A stretch of 64,000 nucleotides of DNA. It comes from Kudoa neothunni (taxonomy: Eukaryota; Cnidaria). Location of the stretch: NCBI GenBank assembly GCA_964304625.1, contig OZ199838.1:8246001-8310000 (forward strand), given 5' to 3'. The notes beneath the pieces were generated by a model. The model made no database searches, was not told the origin of the DNA, and worked only from the letters and a program-made list of their open reading frames with translations. Positions 12,281-25,139 of the stretch are shown piece after piece. The translations under genes were made by a program, and so were the position numbers. Numbering within the stretch: position 1 is the first letter of the stretch; each line of letters starts with the position of its first letter.

Positions 12281-13295
12281 ATGGGACTGTGCAAATGTTC
12301 CAAGAAAATACTTACATCACAATTTTGTTTTCAGCACCAAGTAAATGTGTGTGACTTTTGCATAATAAATTCGCATTCAAAAGTAAGTGTGAATAAAATA
12401 ATTCATATGTGGTATGTTAGTTTTGTTAAAGTGTCATGTTAAAACATTAACCGAATGGTTACATTCAAATAACTATCCCACTGTGTGTACTTTGTGTAAT
12501 AAGTTGCTTGAAGAGGAGGAATGTGTTCGTTTATTAGATTGTTATGGTATTTTATTGGTGAATTCACCCTATAAGTATAAAATTAATGACTAGATCTGTT
12601 GCATAGAAAATGTCTTATTGATTGTCTGACGAATTCCAAATTATTCGACGATTTAAGTTGTCCTGTTTGTTTGGTAAATTTTTTCCACAATTTCATATAC
12701 GATTATTTCGTATTCATCATTAATCAGAATTTATAGCAAAAGATTGTTATCAACAATTCTTCCGATTCCCCATTGGTTTCTCGTCTTGTCGATATTTTAA
12801 AAGATATACCCTTGTTTGATGAGTACCTTAAACAAAATGCAATCAATGTATCACCAAAGGAATTCACATCGCCATTTTCTCAACCCTCAAGTGCAAATTT
12901 ATTACCCAGGAAAAGTTGTTTATTTCTCCTGATTTACAACTCTAATCTCTTTTCAAATGCAGATGCTGATGAGGAATATGTAAAAAATAAAGTCAATGAT
13001 ATTTGCATTTCGCTTGAGTCTCTCCCTCCTCAACCTCTTCCTCAACATCACGTCTATCAGAAAATTAGCTCATTTTATAATCACGGTGATATGTATAGGA
13101 AGCTGAATAGATTTTCAATTGATTGTGCAAAAAAATTAAAGTAGATGAATTATTTTGGTCGTTTGTTGACATGTCTTTAGATTAAATTGCCCCTCATTTT
13201 GGCGTTACAAAACCATCCTTATGGTTTGTCTCATTATTTTTCTAATTTTTATTATTTATGTGAAAGCATCTTCGACTAATGAAAATGATTATTAA
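12281..13295 (+). CDS. ZFPL1: ZFPL1-like Golgi zinc-finger protein
   Basis: Homologue of zinc finger protein-like 1, a cis-Golgi membrane protein needed for Golgi assembly. Six small exons: 12281-12382, 12432-12546, 12594-12673, 12737-12914, 12963-13140, 13181-13295; introns 49, 47, 63, 48 and 40 bp; 255 aa. The start MGLCKCSKK matches the family's conserved N-terminus, followed by a B-box-like Cys/His set (FCFQHQVNVCDFC), then a RING-like set (CTLCNKLL, LLDCYD, HRKC, SCPVC) across exons 2-3. The last exon encodes basic residues, then one hydrophobic helix (TILMVCLIIFLIFIIYV) and a short tail, the expected single C-terminal membrane anchor. Exons 4-5 form the poorly conserved linker. The individual exons are short, which makes the gene easy to miss. 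Confidence 0.88.
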
Positions 13296-13407
13296 TTGTT
13301 TCTATTGTGTCCTTATTCTGCTAAAAAGTGGCTTATACGAAATTCAAATATATGTTGATCATATTTGAACCTTGATAACCAAGAAATGGTAAATCCACAT
13401 ATACCAC

Positions 13408-14443
13408 CAAGGATGGCCAAATCATGACTCATGAATAAAATTTTTTTGAATCGAATTTTTGTTTAATTCAATCAGCACGTTACTTCATGAAAATAAAGAA
13501 TTTAAATTGTTTAATCACGTGAAGAAATGAACTTTTTAATCGTAAACTAGATAATATTTTTGCTTAGAAAACATAGTTATAAATTACCATATAGTTTTAA
13601 TATTCGATGCAAACTAAAATTTTAACTAGTTTCATTAGGAAGTACAATCAGAACTAGTTTTTATCCATTACCAAAGTGATAGGTATCGAGAGAACAAAAC
13701 ACGTATTAAAACTTTCAAAATGATTCATGATTCTAACACACCAAGAGAATTAGGAAATACGTTCCAGAAACTAAATATTCAGAATTAAATGAAATTTTCA
13801 TCAAACTCGTTTCCATCTTTGTGAAAATTTATTGCTGTGAGTCTATTTATTCAACGATGAAGTTTGTAAAATCGAGGTATCGCGGATCCCTCCGTCACAA
13901 ACAAACACCTGATGGATCTAATTCGTACAGCGTTAACAGCATATGAACTAGATTATCGTCAGCTCACTGATAATATGGAAACATAAAAAACTTTTTACAT
14001 TAGAAATAATTTCTAGAAAAGTTTTTTTCGAAAGCATTAAATACTTGTGTTATTACCTTATCCGTAAATATTTAATTTTATTCGTTGTCAGACTACCATG
14101 TATAATTAGATACGACAAATATTTTATTATTTTTGCGATCTTTTTCGAAAAGAACAAGTTTCTTGGATTATTAACAACTAATTTACTTTTTTGAAAAGCC
14201 ATCATAAATTATACCTGTAAAAATTATATGTAAGTTTTTCAGCGATTAATTGAATAAGGAAATGATAAAAAACCTTTATTCATAATTCTAAAACATTTTA
14301 TTTCACTAGTTACCAAAAATTTTCCAAAAATGTAAGTTTTAAATAAGGAAGAGTCAAATAAATGATTTTGATGCCTTGTGGTTCTTGAAAAATTGGGAAA
14401 CCATAAAATTGGCTTCCGATCTGGACACCTCTGGCCACCCCTG
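13408..14443 (+). mobile_element. Degraded hAT transposon with transposase tail
   Basis: Ends CAAGGATGGCCAAATC and (complement of right end) CAGGGGTGGCCAGAGG are hAT-type termini, related to those of the MITE at 25890. Near 13835-13985 the plus strand encodes a hAT C-terminal region: CCESIYSTMKFVKSRYR..., then, one frame over, HLMDLIRTALTAYE. At least one frameshift separates these two pieces and most of the transposase is unrecognisable. The flanking duplication is not clear (TATACCAC against TTATAGTA), so the exact ends may be off by a few bases. Confidence 0.7.
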
Positions 14444-15105
14444 TTATAGTATGAAAATTACTGGGCACTATATATAAAACAAAGGGTTTTTATAATATGT
14501 ATGACTTAAATAATTGAAGATGCCTTATGCAGGGTATAATGACGTTATTGCCATTGCGTAGTAATGCTATAATAAACTAAAATTGTGAAATAATGAGAGT
14601 TTATTAAATATAACCATTTTAACCTAAAATAAAAATTCCAGTAATCTATAATTTTAGTAAATAAGCGGTGTAATGTTTTTTTAAATATTTTATTGTCCAT
14701 TTTATACGTTAAATTATTATTTCTTAAAAAATATATTGATAGTTTATCTTTTTAATTCACAAAGAGTACAAATATTGATTTTAGGTTATGAGAAATGTGC
14801 TTTTTATTTCTTTAGGAAACGCTAATTTAATTGATTACTAAATTAACCTTGGCAAATCTAGGATAAACTAATTGATTTGATATACATGCAGTAGGTAATC
14901 GATTATACGTACTTTTACTTTTTCTTCGCTTATATATAATTATCAGAGTTAAAACTATTTCTGTTAATTAAAAAAGTTTATTTTATGCAATTAAAATTAA
15001 AATAATAAAAAAATAATTTATAAAGGAGTATTTTATAAAAATAGGGATTATCGATTCTACGTAACTTAAAGGCTCAAACCCTAATTTCCAAAATCCTTTG
15101 TTTTA
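14444..15105. other. Intergenic, very AT-rich
   Basis: No gene or repeat supported. The TA at 15104-15105 is the left target duplication of the next element. Confidence 0.3.
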
Positions 15106-16027
15106 TAGGGTTTCCCGATATAACTCGGCACTTTTGCAACCAAGATATGGGTTTCAACACGCATTCTCGATTGACGCTGCGCATTGATTTTGAACAAATT
15201 TTTGTTAATTTAATTGAATTTAAATATGTGCGAAGTTTCGAGTGACTCAGAAGTATAGTTTCAGAGCAATTCGATTCGGCTAGATCGACATCAAATACGC
15301 AACCTAAAAGGAAACAAAGAAAAATCATCTCTGCCGATTTAAGGGAGCAAATGTGCAATTTTTGCTTTGATGGAAAAACTGATAGATATATCGCTTCGGA
15401 AATGAGGTTACCGAGATCAACGGTTTGGTCGATATTGTTTAAGTTTAGACGCAACGGCACTCTTGATCCAAAACCCAGAGGGGGAGACAAACGATCACTT
15501 CTTTCGATTGATCAGAAAGGAAAAATAATCAGTTGGATTGATGAAAACTCATTAATCTCTTTAAAAGAATTAAAATAAAAGTTCCAGGACGAATTTGGAG
15601 TTACCGTATCCCTCAGTACAGTAGATAGAGTAATCGGAGAATTCCATTACACTCTCAAGTCTGTTGTAAGGGTTCCTGAAAGAAGGAATTGTTCTACAAC
15701 AATAGAAAAGCGGTTCCTAAATGCAGAAAATTTAGCCGTAAAATACCTGCCTCCATATTCACCCTTTCTCAACCCTATTGAGAATGTTTTTTCTGTCTGG
15801 AAAAACTTAGTAATAAGGAGATAGTGTAAAGACGAGAAAGAGCCGAAATTAGCTATTGTTTAATGTTTCGACGAAATAACACATGCACATTGTGATGGGT
15901 TCTATCGAAAAATGCTTGGCTATATCACAAGGTCTTCTCAAAGAGAGGTAATATTAGATTAAATAACAGTGATGATAGTAATTATGGGTTTGATTGCAAA
16001 AGTGCCGAGTTAGATCGGGAAACCCTA
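15106..16027 (+). mobile_element. Internally deleted Tc1/mariner (IS630-type) element
   Basis: Inverted repeats of about 35 bp begin TAGGGTTTCCCGATATAACT on the left and, complemented, TAGGGTTTCCCGATCTAACT on the right, with TA on both sides. The plus-strand transposase begins near 15330: a helix-turn-helix (RYIASEMRLPRSTVWSIL), a Pro/Arg-rich linker and KEFQDEFG-like sequence, then after about 15725 it jumps to PYSPFLNPIENVFSVWKN near 15750-15810, the end of the DDE domain. The central catalytic part is deleted and the frame is broken. TIRs are still very similar, so the copy is not ancient. Confidence 0.85.
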
Positions 16028-17173
16028 TAATTAATCACATCCATGATAAAATTGTAAATAATTTAGACATAAAGGATGGTTTATTATTTCTCCATTTAAA
16101 AAGAATTTCGAATAAAACCGGTAAATCTTTTACATTCTTTGGCGTTTTTGATCTCGTACCTATTTCTGCTTTGAAAACTTCTGAAACAATGATGCTGAAT
16201 CGGTTTCCTCGTGTAAAATAAGCTTGGATTCACTCATAAGAAACCTTTTGGACGAGAAATAAAAAAATAATTTTTAAGCTATAGTTTATAATTGGTTAAT
16301 GACATTAGAGTAAAGAAAACCGATTTATTTTAGATGATAAAATATGTAAAAACATTCGTAAAGGAATTCAGTTTAAAAAAGGTCAATTATCCTGGGTGGT
16401 CATTTATGCACTCAAAACTTATCATAACTAGTACAACAAATTGAGTGCTATTGTTGCAAAATCTTCTAACGGCCCTTTTTGTACAATTTATATAAGATTA
16501 CATTATTCAATCAACGAAACAATGTCAAATAATTTTATGTATATATTTTTCAACATAAACTTTGATTTACGTCTGCAATCCAATTCATATCTAGAAAAGA
16601 CATCTAAAATTATTAATGAACTAGTTTTATACGTCCACTTCTGGTGGTCGTTCAGATCGTTCTTTGATTTGTCATCATAAGAATTATCGAGTTTTAATTG
16701 TAATAAAAATTTACCCATTTAATTTGAGTAAAATAAGAAAGCAAGAATGATGATGAAACCTTTTAAATATATCTAATTTATTAAAATGGTATCTTCAAAA
16801 ATATTGCTAACAATTTATGTTTGTCTCCATAGTTCAACTTTAACCATGAGATTAAATTATATAACGTCATTCGTGTATTTTCCAAATAATTCATCATATT
16901 AACTATTATCTCTCAATAAACAAGTAAATTTTTTATAGTCCAACTACAAAAGTATTTCGGTTAAACCTGCATTATTGAAAATGATAGCGATCTAAACGCA
17001 TAGCCAACAGATTTTATTAAATTTATGTTAAAAGGATAATATCTTTCTAAAAGTTAATAATTGTGAACTTAATTATATTACATCAATACAAAATACTTTA
17101 ACGGTACGCGTACGCATCAAAAGTACGGAAATCGATTGCCTACTGTATATATAAACGTTAATAAAATATGATG
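16028..17173. other. Intergenic stretch, possible worn coding relic
   Basis: A frame from about 16030 to 16221 (HIHDKIVNNLDIKDG...) and another around 16441-16680 look slightly less random than their surroundings, but I recognise no family and see no consistent splice structure linking them. Otherwise AT-rich and empty. Confidence 0.25.
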
Positions 17174-19415
17174 CAATATGTAACGAACTTCACGCACTTT
17201 TTAAAAACCAATTTATTTAAAATGTTGATTTTCTTTTATATTCATCTTTCAAGGTTTCAACTTAATTTTTATAAAAATAATTCTAAAAGCTGCTAAATAA
17301 TGTAACTTAAAATAACGCAGTCAGCCCATTTTACTCATTTTTTGGGAACATTTCTTGTTTTATATTGGTTAAATCTATGCTTACAGGGTATTCCAGAATA
17401 AATCGGACACACTACGTAAACAAAAGGATTCGTTTTTAATCAGGTTAAAGTAATTTATTTTTTTATAATTAATTAGGTTTATGAAACTATGGTGTAGTTT
17501 TGTCAATACATTATTAAAGCATAATGGATGAAAGAAAAAATATAAGGCGATTGATCAAACATTAATTATCAAATTAAAAAACTCCTAAACAATAATCCGT
17601 CAAAAAAATATCCGAAATTACTGATTTGGGAAGGTCCCAAATATATAAAATCAAATCTTTCATTGAAACCAACCCAAAAGTCCACAGCTACGATGCGTTT
17701 GCAAAATAGGGGCGCCATCCGAAAAATAACACGATTTTAGAAAACAAAATGAGAGAAATCGTTGGCCGAGATAATAGCCTAACACAAGTCGGCATAAACA
17801 ACTTCTGGCGAGAGATGAGCACCTGTCGTCCAACAGTACTGTATGCCTACCGGTAAATCCGCCGGACTAACGAGAAAACGATTTAAACTAAAGGTCACCG
17901 TTATTTTGACGGATTCTCACAAAAGAACAGTAGCAGAATATGCTTCCAAGATCATAGGTCTGAGGAGAAAGAACATTGTTTTTTGGGCGAATGTGGATTC
18001 AATCTCCACGTATCGAATAATTATGGTTACTCGGAACCCAATAAAGATGCCATCGTCATGGTACGCCCTTCTAGAGGACGAAATAGATCGTTATGCGCGG
18101 TTTTTCCATCCAAGGAATAATTGGCCATAAAATTCTTGATGATGGATTTGATAGGATCCAATTTCTTGGATTTCTCGAACAAATGATTTTGGAACGAAAA
18201 ATATCTTCTAAAATTGTTCTTGCCACGGATAACGTTGGGTTCCATCATGTACAAGAGGTAAAAAGTCTGATGAATACAAACTCAATTGAATGCTTATATC
18301 TGCCGCTGTATTCTCCTAAGCTAAATCCTATTAAGAACGTGTTTTCTGTTTTAAAGGCATAAGTCTCAAGTTACCGCCAAAGAGCGCAAAGTAGAGATGT
18401 TTTGACTGATTATATCGTAAAATCCACGGATGAATTTAACAGAAACGACTCTCAATTTTTTTAAACTTTTTCAGAAAAATGTGGAACAATGTGTATGAGG
18501 GGTTAAACAATTAAATAAAGAAAACAATATTAGCCATTTTCCTTATTTTCGAGTCTACACATATAACCATTATTTTTCCTTCAAATTATGTCTACCACGT
18601 TTTTGACTAATTTTGAAATGTGTCCTATTTATTCTGAAACACTCTGTAATGCGAAAAAATAATCATACAACTAGAACTATCGCCGAAAAATACAATATTA
18701 GATTTTATGAAAGTCTTCCAGGTAATGGTGTCAGAGTTGCTACAGTACACATTTTAAAATAACCACTATCTCGACCCTGAATGGCATCTCACAGATGAAA
18801 AATAAAATAGTTAAAATCAATGAAAATGTTTTAGAATCTAAAAATAAAAAATATTCTCATGCTGGGCACCTTTATATTGTTGAAGAAGAGATATATAGGT
18901 AGACTGAGTAGGCACCGAGCACTTTTTGATTAAAGTAATCGCCGCCATTATAATGACCAAGAGAAATTAATTGTCAGAAGAAAAAGGTTTATCTTCAGAT
19001 TCAATTCGTGGGTGGTTTCGTTGTTTAAAAAAAGGTCTAACATTAGGAAATAAAATTTTATTAGCTAGTCCGCTGATGCTCCGCCTGAAACTATTTCAAA
19101 ATGGATCAATCAAATCAAAATATTTTGTAAGATACCCTCTAAATTACGTTTTCAATGTGGATAAATGTGTCTTATTCTACCTACAGAAAAAAGTTAAGTA
19201 TTTCATAGTGTTCTGAAAAATAGCTGTTCTTAACGTTAACACATTTCTCGAGTTTTGATTATCTTTTAAAAATTAATGCACAGCTATCTGGCCAGTTATT
19301 AAGGATCAATTTTTCCAGAATAACTGAGCACGCAAGTACATGAAATTGAACGTTAACAATTTGACGCACTTTTTCCTTGATCCCAAGAGGGTTATTTGAA
19401 ATTGGTTTCGTATAG
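17174..19415 (+). mobile_element. Tigger/pogo-like transposon, copy A
   Basis: Same family as the copy at 61817-63331: both begin with a TAACNAATTTCACGCAC block, share the interior and end with a related inverted block followed by TA. Plus-strand coding relics: GWFRCLKKGLTLG near 19010 (CENP-B-type helix-turn-helix end) and YVFNVDKCVLFY near 19147 (the NVDETGLFY start of the DDE_1 catalytic domain, with the key Glu-Thr changed). Stops and frameshifts are scattered through it. A Tc1-like element (17384-18646) is inserted in it, so copy A is older than that element. Ends are worn; the left end CAATATGTAAC is set by comparison with copy B. Confidence 0.75.
17384..18646 (+). mobile_element. Tc1-like element inserted in Tigger copy A
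   Basis: Termini CAGGGTATTCCAGAATAAAT and (complement of right) CAGAGTGTTTCAGAATAAAT, flanked by TA at 17382-17383 and 18647-18648; length 1263 bp. The plus strand shows scattered IS630/Tc1 transposase pieces: EKEHCFLGECGFNLH near 17970-18005 (normally DECGFN, first Asp lost), ATDNVGFHH near 18222 (second acidic region) and LYLPLYSPKLNPIKNVFSVL near 18294-18355 (the usual catalytic Glu of NPIEN is Lys). Several stops and frame changes; inactive. Confidence 0.85.
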
Positions 19416-19661
19416 TATAATATCAGGCTAAAATATCTATGAGATAGGTTTGGTAGTTTCAATATATCAGTTAAATCTTGAAACAAAATATTTTCAGATC
19501 AACAGAGAAGGATCACAACTGACTCTACATTCGGTTCGAGAATTTCAAACGAGAATACTTGTCGCGTGTAGTAGTCGCCCCCGATTTGTAACGATTCAAC
19601 ACACAGTGTTACTTTGACTCTTGGCGCATGCGTGTGTCTTACACTATTTTACTCTTTCGAT

Positions 19662-20815
19662 ATGGTAAAATTATTTTTTTCACACATTTCCCTAATTTTG
19701 TGAACTATAGCCGCAAAATGAGCATATTGAGTTATCGATTAAACGTAAAGGTCGCCGTTTAGACCACAGCGAACGACTGTACGCACACTTTTAGTGTTGA
19801 TGTTAGTTTAATGATGTTTTCTTAGCCGAAAACGTGTTGCTCGTCTTCCAAATAGAGTTTCTAAACAAGCTAGAACAATAACTGGTCTCAAGTATTACAT
19901 TAATTGAATAACTCGGCATGCCACTATCTCATATTTAATTAGGGCTAAGTTATTGAATAGAAAAAGACGTCTTGAAAAAATTCAGCTTAAAAACACGTAT
20001 GTGATTTTTTTCGCGAATAGCATTTCACTTTTAAAAGGATGAAACAACATCAACAAAAAGAAACCAAATCCAAAGAAACCACATCGGTCGAGGGAGCTCT
20101 TCCTTCGTATTTGCTGGATCGTGAGAAACAGAATAGAGCAAAAATATTGAGTAATTCTATAAAACAGAAACGAAAAGAAAAAGCGGTACGTACTTTTACG
20201 GTTTATTTTGATAAGATTTGATCAATTTTATTCAGGGTAAATGGGATGTTGCTCTGCCAAAAGTTAAATCTGTTGGTGAAAATGAAGTATTCAAAGTGAT
20301 AAAAACTGGAAAAAAGCAAAGTTATCCACGTTAACACAGAGAATAGTTTCTTATTTTTTTATATTTTAGAAAAATGTTGGAAGCGAATGGTTACTAAAGT
20401 CACATTTGTGGGGGACAATTTTACAAGAAAACCACCGAAATATGAACGATTTATACGTCCTATGGGACTTAGATTCAAGAAAGCTCATGTAACTCATCCA
20501 GAAGTATGTTAAATTCATTTGAGCGGGGGACTCAACTAATTTCTTATCCAAGCTAAAAACTACATTCCATTTACCTATTATTGGTGTCCAAAAAAATCCA
20601 CAATCTCCATTATTTACCTCTCTGGGAGTTATCACCAAAGGAACTGTTATAGAAGTAGACTTTGTTTCGGTGTTAAGTTTCTATTTCTTTCTAAGGTCAA
20701 CGTAAGTGAGTTGGGAATGGTTACTCAAGGTGGGAAAGTTATCTGGGGAAAATACGCCCAAGTTACCAACAATCCTGAAAATGATGGATGTATCAACGCT
20801 GTGCTTTTAGTTTAG
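19662..20815 (+). CDS. NSA2: NSA2 ribosome biogenesis factor
   Basis: Homologue of NSA2/TINP1, a pre-60S assembly factor acting in the nucleolus and related to ribosomal protein eS8. Nine exons: 19662-19664, 19711-19778, 19826-19891, 19943-19996, 20038-20185, 20236-20320, 20370-20503, 20553-20654, 20696-20815; introns 41-51 bp; 259 aa, against 260 in human. Exon 1 codes only the initiator ATG: exon 2 opens with PQNEHIEL, matching the family's MPQNEYIEL. Very conserved blocks are [57 protein letters not shown], and [13 protein letters not shown] up to the C-terminal NAVLLV. All frames are open across the eight splices. The gene looks intact although it sits between transposon-rich stretches. 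Confidence 0.96.
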
Positions 20816-21041
20816 GATTATTCTTTTGTGTATAGTGTTTTGTATATTTTTACGTGGTTTAACTGTGTATTCAATGTTTTCCAGTATTGTTCTCATCATA
20901 ATATCATTAAACTTTCATTTACGTTAAATTTTTTCTTTATTTGAGTGAACCGGACTCAAATTGATCAAACATTCCAGAATTTGGTGCTGGTTACAGGGTC
21001 GCATAGGCTATGAGTCAGCATTTAGCACTTGTACTTATACT

Positions 21042-23457
21042 CTGGGTTCAATGGACCCAGAGCATGGTTGTTGTTTATATTATGGCTCTCTCAATAGTCA
21101 AAAAGTTAAAATTTAGTGTAGCTTCCTAAATATTTATGTTGTATTTTTATTCATATTTACATGATCTAATAATGTCTGAGTGGTTTTTTATTTAATCGAA
21201 AAAAGTTGCACCCTCATGTACAAACTGGGTCCAATGGACCCAGTAGAATAACTTGACAATTAACGCTTTTATACAAATAAAAACCAATACGAACAATAAA
21301 ACAACAAAATATATTTAATGGAGAAATCTGAAAATCCAGATTTGACGGTAACAAAATAAAATATCTCTAAGTAATTGCACCTTTGTTTGTTTCGAGCCAT
21401 GTTTAAAAATTATAAGTTGTTGCATACTTTACAATTATTTCTAAAATTTCTAATTATAATATTAATTTATTATAAATAAAATTATAGTTTTCTACGTTGA
21501 AATATCTAGGCATAGTTATTATTAAGGATAGTAACAAATTAATCCTTTTTCGCCCTCGTGTAACTTCTAATCTGTGTAGAACGTTAACCCTTGATGATGC
21601 AATAAAAATCATTATGGAAAACTCAGAAGATTCTAACGTGGATGAGAATCTGTCTTCTGATGAAGAAATAGACAACGTTATAGAAGAACCAGTTTCAAGC
21701 GATTCGGAGAATATTTCTGATATTGAATAATCTCAAGAGGAAACACTGTTCTCAAGAGACAAATTAATTAAATGGGAGACAAAAATACCAACTAAAGCGG
21801 TTAGAACACGCAACCACAATATTGTACAGAATTATAAATCTAGAATACCAGACGAAGTTAGGGAAAAAATATCTTCACCATCGACTTCATTCAAAAGTTT
21901 TATTGGAGATGATATTATTTCAAAAATAATAATTTCGACAAACACATTTATGGAAAAGAGAAACAAAAATAAAACTTAATGATTCTGATTTTTGGAAATG
22001 GATAGGTGCTAATTTATATCTTGGAATAATGAAAAACAAAAACTCTTCATTACAAGATTTATGGAATAAAGAAAAAGGTTTACCGTTTTTATCGAAAAGT
22101 AATAAATCTTTAATAAAATTTAAATATAAACATGTGGAAATAACATTTATATATTTTATAGTAATATCATATCGGAGATATAGAGTTATCTCTGAAAATA
22201 TTCGTTTCGATAACCGTGTAGAGCGTGACCCTCAGAGAAGATTCACCAATTAGTTTTGTATGGGATTTATTTATAAATAATTGCCGAAATAACTACATAC
22301 CATCAGAGCAATTAACAGTGGATGAACAGCTTTGCACAACAAGGGGTCGTGTGAATTTTAAAATTTATATACCGAGTAAACCCAGAAAATATGGCATCAA
22401 AACTTGGGTCTTGGTGGATGCTAAAAATGCTTAATTGTGTAATACCCAAATTTATACAGGAAGATCATCAAATGGTCCGGAGGTAAATCAGGGGAACGAG
22501 TTGTCAGAGAACTCGCAAACCTTTATCTAGATAAAGGTAGAACTATAACAACTGACAATTTTTTCACAAGTTTAAACCTGGAAAAATATTTAAGAGGCCG
22601 TAAGACAGCCCTAGTTTGAACTGTGAGAAAGTCACGTAAATTTTTACCTACGTGCTTTCAACAGAATAAAAAAGAAGTTGGATCTCAGTTTCTTTTTCAT
22701 GATAAAATCACTCTTGTTAAGTTTTGTGAAAAGCCAAATAAGTCTGTTTTGCTTCTCAGTTCTCTATACAATGACAATAACATTGAGGAAGATGGGAAGC
22801 CCGAAATACCACGTTACTATAACCAAATTAAGGCTGGCGTCGATGTTCTTGATCAGCTTATTCGATTCTGCACTGTAAGGAGAAGAACTCTGAGATGGCC
22901 ACTTACAATATTCTATAATATGATTGACATTGCTGGTTATAACTCAATGGTTGTATATTTGGAAAAGTATATTGAATTTAAGTTAAAATACAAAAACCGT
23001 ACAGGGCGGCAATATTTACAAAATCTAGTTGATGAAATTGTTGAATCATACGGTAACGATAATAGTGACCCTTCGCTTATCGAACCATCAAAAATCTATA
23101 GAAGAGTGAAAAAAGAAGTTGCCGGTTGTGCTCCTATATAGCAGACATAAAAACTAAGACGATCTGTTCTAAATGTGGAAAAAACGTTTGTAAACGACAT
23201 TACTCAGTTTTATGTAAGAATTGCCATTGATTCTTTATGTTTATTATAAAACTAAAAATTCACACTAGTATATTTGTGCTGTCATCCACGTCAGTGATGG
23301 CGTCGTGTTATATCTTGTTTTTTACAGCTTTGCGATAAATTATTAACATGATATTAAAAATAAACCAATAGGAAATTTTCTCTTATAATTATGACATATT
23401 TATAATCAGTTGGACAGCGTTAAGTCCAATTTTACCGACTGGGTCCATTGGACCCAG
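21042..23457 (+). mobile_element. Decayed piggyBac transposon (CTGGGTCC palindrome family)
   Basis: Plus-strand pieces of a piggyBac transposase: an acidic N-terminus (21497-21730), QLTVDEQLCTTRGRVNF...KPRKYGIKTW (22310-22410, first catalytic Asp region), TTDNFFTS near 22550 (second Asp), and 22623-23141 with NQIKAGVDVLDQL (third Asp region). A Cys-rich C-terminus follows near 23155-23230 (ICSKCGKNVCKRHY, CKNCH). Stops and frameshifts separate the pieces. Palindromes CTGGGTTCAATGGACCCAG (21042), CTGGGTCCAATGGACCCAG (21225) and CTGGGTCCATTGGACCCAG (23439) mark subterminal sites; the true TTAA-flanked ends lie slightly outside and were not resolved. Confidence 0.85.
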
Positions 23458-23515
23458 TTTGTACAGTAGTGTGATTTTTTGGGGCGTACGTATGAGTGTT
23501 AATCTAAATAAAGAC

Positions 23516-25126
23516 AGTAGCTATTCTCATGGAAACGAATAACTCCTCCGCTATAGATGATATTTCAAATCTGATTTAATATTTGAGTTTAACTCTTTTG
23601 AATCTAATTTTTATGTAAAAATTGTTTGAATGTTTGAAGAATAAAAACTCCACACTTTGTCTGCCCTATTTACACTGTTCAATAGGTACACTCACATTTT
23701 CTGAGTCTGATATTGTGTAATGTAAACATTTTAGTTGAAATAAAATGTGAACATATCTATCGGTGGTTAGAAACCTTGAGTTTAATATGTCTCAACGCAC
23801 GCGGTTTATCCTAGAATAATTCCTCTCCAATCATTTACGAAACATGTACGTTTCTATCTGAACATTTTTTAATATTAATTTAACAAAATTGTGGTTAATT
23901 AATGTATATTAATTGAATTCAAACTATTTTACATCGGTGTAAACCACTTTTCATATGTATCTATAAGATTGTACCATAATTTCGGGGAATGCTCGTTTTT
24001 TGTCCCTACATATGTATTCATTTTAATCAAAGTATGAGAATGGTTTTCATGGTGTCGATTCGTGAATATGGAACCTATAAATACAGGAACCTATGAGTTT
24101 AAATTTAAGAGTAAACCTATACTTCTTAATTTAAACTCATTTGAAAATTTATAGCAAGCAAGGTGATTCTAAATTTTCTGTATTAATTCCTTTGGTAGTG
24201 TCCCAATGGGTTAATTTATAAAATCAGAATTTGTTAATGGTGATTTCTGGGGTGCCTTTGCTTTGACTTTTGTAAAACGAGCCAACGAGGAAATGTAGTA
24301 AGTATGATAAACAATGTTGGAATTAAAATAACGGTTAATTCTTCCTTGCGCATTTTGAATTGTTCTGAAAAATTTCATTTTAAGGTTGCAAACATTTTCT
24401 TCCTGATACTGAGGAATGTGTAATTTTAATAATTCAGAAAAATCAATTTTCATCCTAATGAAGAATTGATCAACTTATCCACTAGCCATGGTTGTTTAGC
24501 TGTGCACCCAATAAAATTTCTCTAAAACAACCACATTCGAAATTTTAACAGTACAATAATATTTTTTAATAAAAGGGATAGGTTTGAGAAACTCAATTTA
24601 ACAGCGCTCGATAGGAAGCAATAATGACACCACATTTCAGACTTATTCCATGCAATTCAATTGGTATTTTATATCTTGCGGAGTCTTAAATTTCTATTCT
24701 CCAACTGAATGTAATACATAAACTTATTCTACAGATTTCAGTCATTTCAAAGTTGATTTAAACTCAGAAATAGTCTCACGAAATAGAATGTCCCAAGTCA
24801 AACAGGATTCACGCGCATATTCATTCAGACACGGTGGGTGACACAATAATGTACGAACAGAACAGTTTCTACTCATTAGTAAATGTTTTTATTTTTCACT
24901 TCAACTAGAATGTTTTTATTACACAATATTAGACTCAAAAAGTGTGAGTGTACTTACTGAACAATGCAAATAGGGCAGACAAATTGTTAAATTTTTATTC
25001 TTTAAATTTTCAAACAATTTTGACATAAAAATCAGATTAAAAATAACTAAATTCAAATATTAAATCAGATTTGAAATATCATCTATAACTGATGAGTTAT
25101 TTGTTTCCATGCGAATAGCCACTACC
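23516..25126. mobile_element. Element with ~240-bp terminal inverted repeats
   Basis: Bases 23516-23757 recur as the reverse complement at about 24880-25126, starting AGTAGCTATTCTCATGG and ending inside AACATTTTAGTTGAA, with roughly four in five bases identical. The 1.1-kb interior has no recognisable transposase; a minus-strand frame at 24211-24453 (80 codons) has no family I know. A second, smaller inverted repeat (ATGAGTTTAAATTTAAGA and its complement) sits at 24092-24140. The long arms suggest a foldback or long-TIR DNA transposon. No clear target duplication was found. Confidence 0.6.
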
Positions 25127-25139
25127 ATGCAAAAAAGGT

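Noticed and set aside
23516-25126. Inverted arms as part of the neighbouring piggyBac
   Set aside because: The arms start outside the last piggyBac palindrome and share no sequence with its ends; they flank a different interior.
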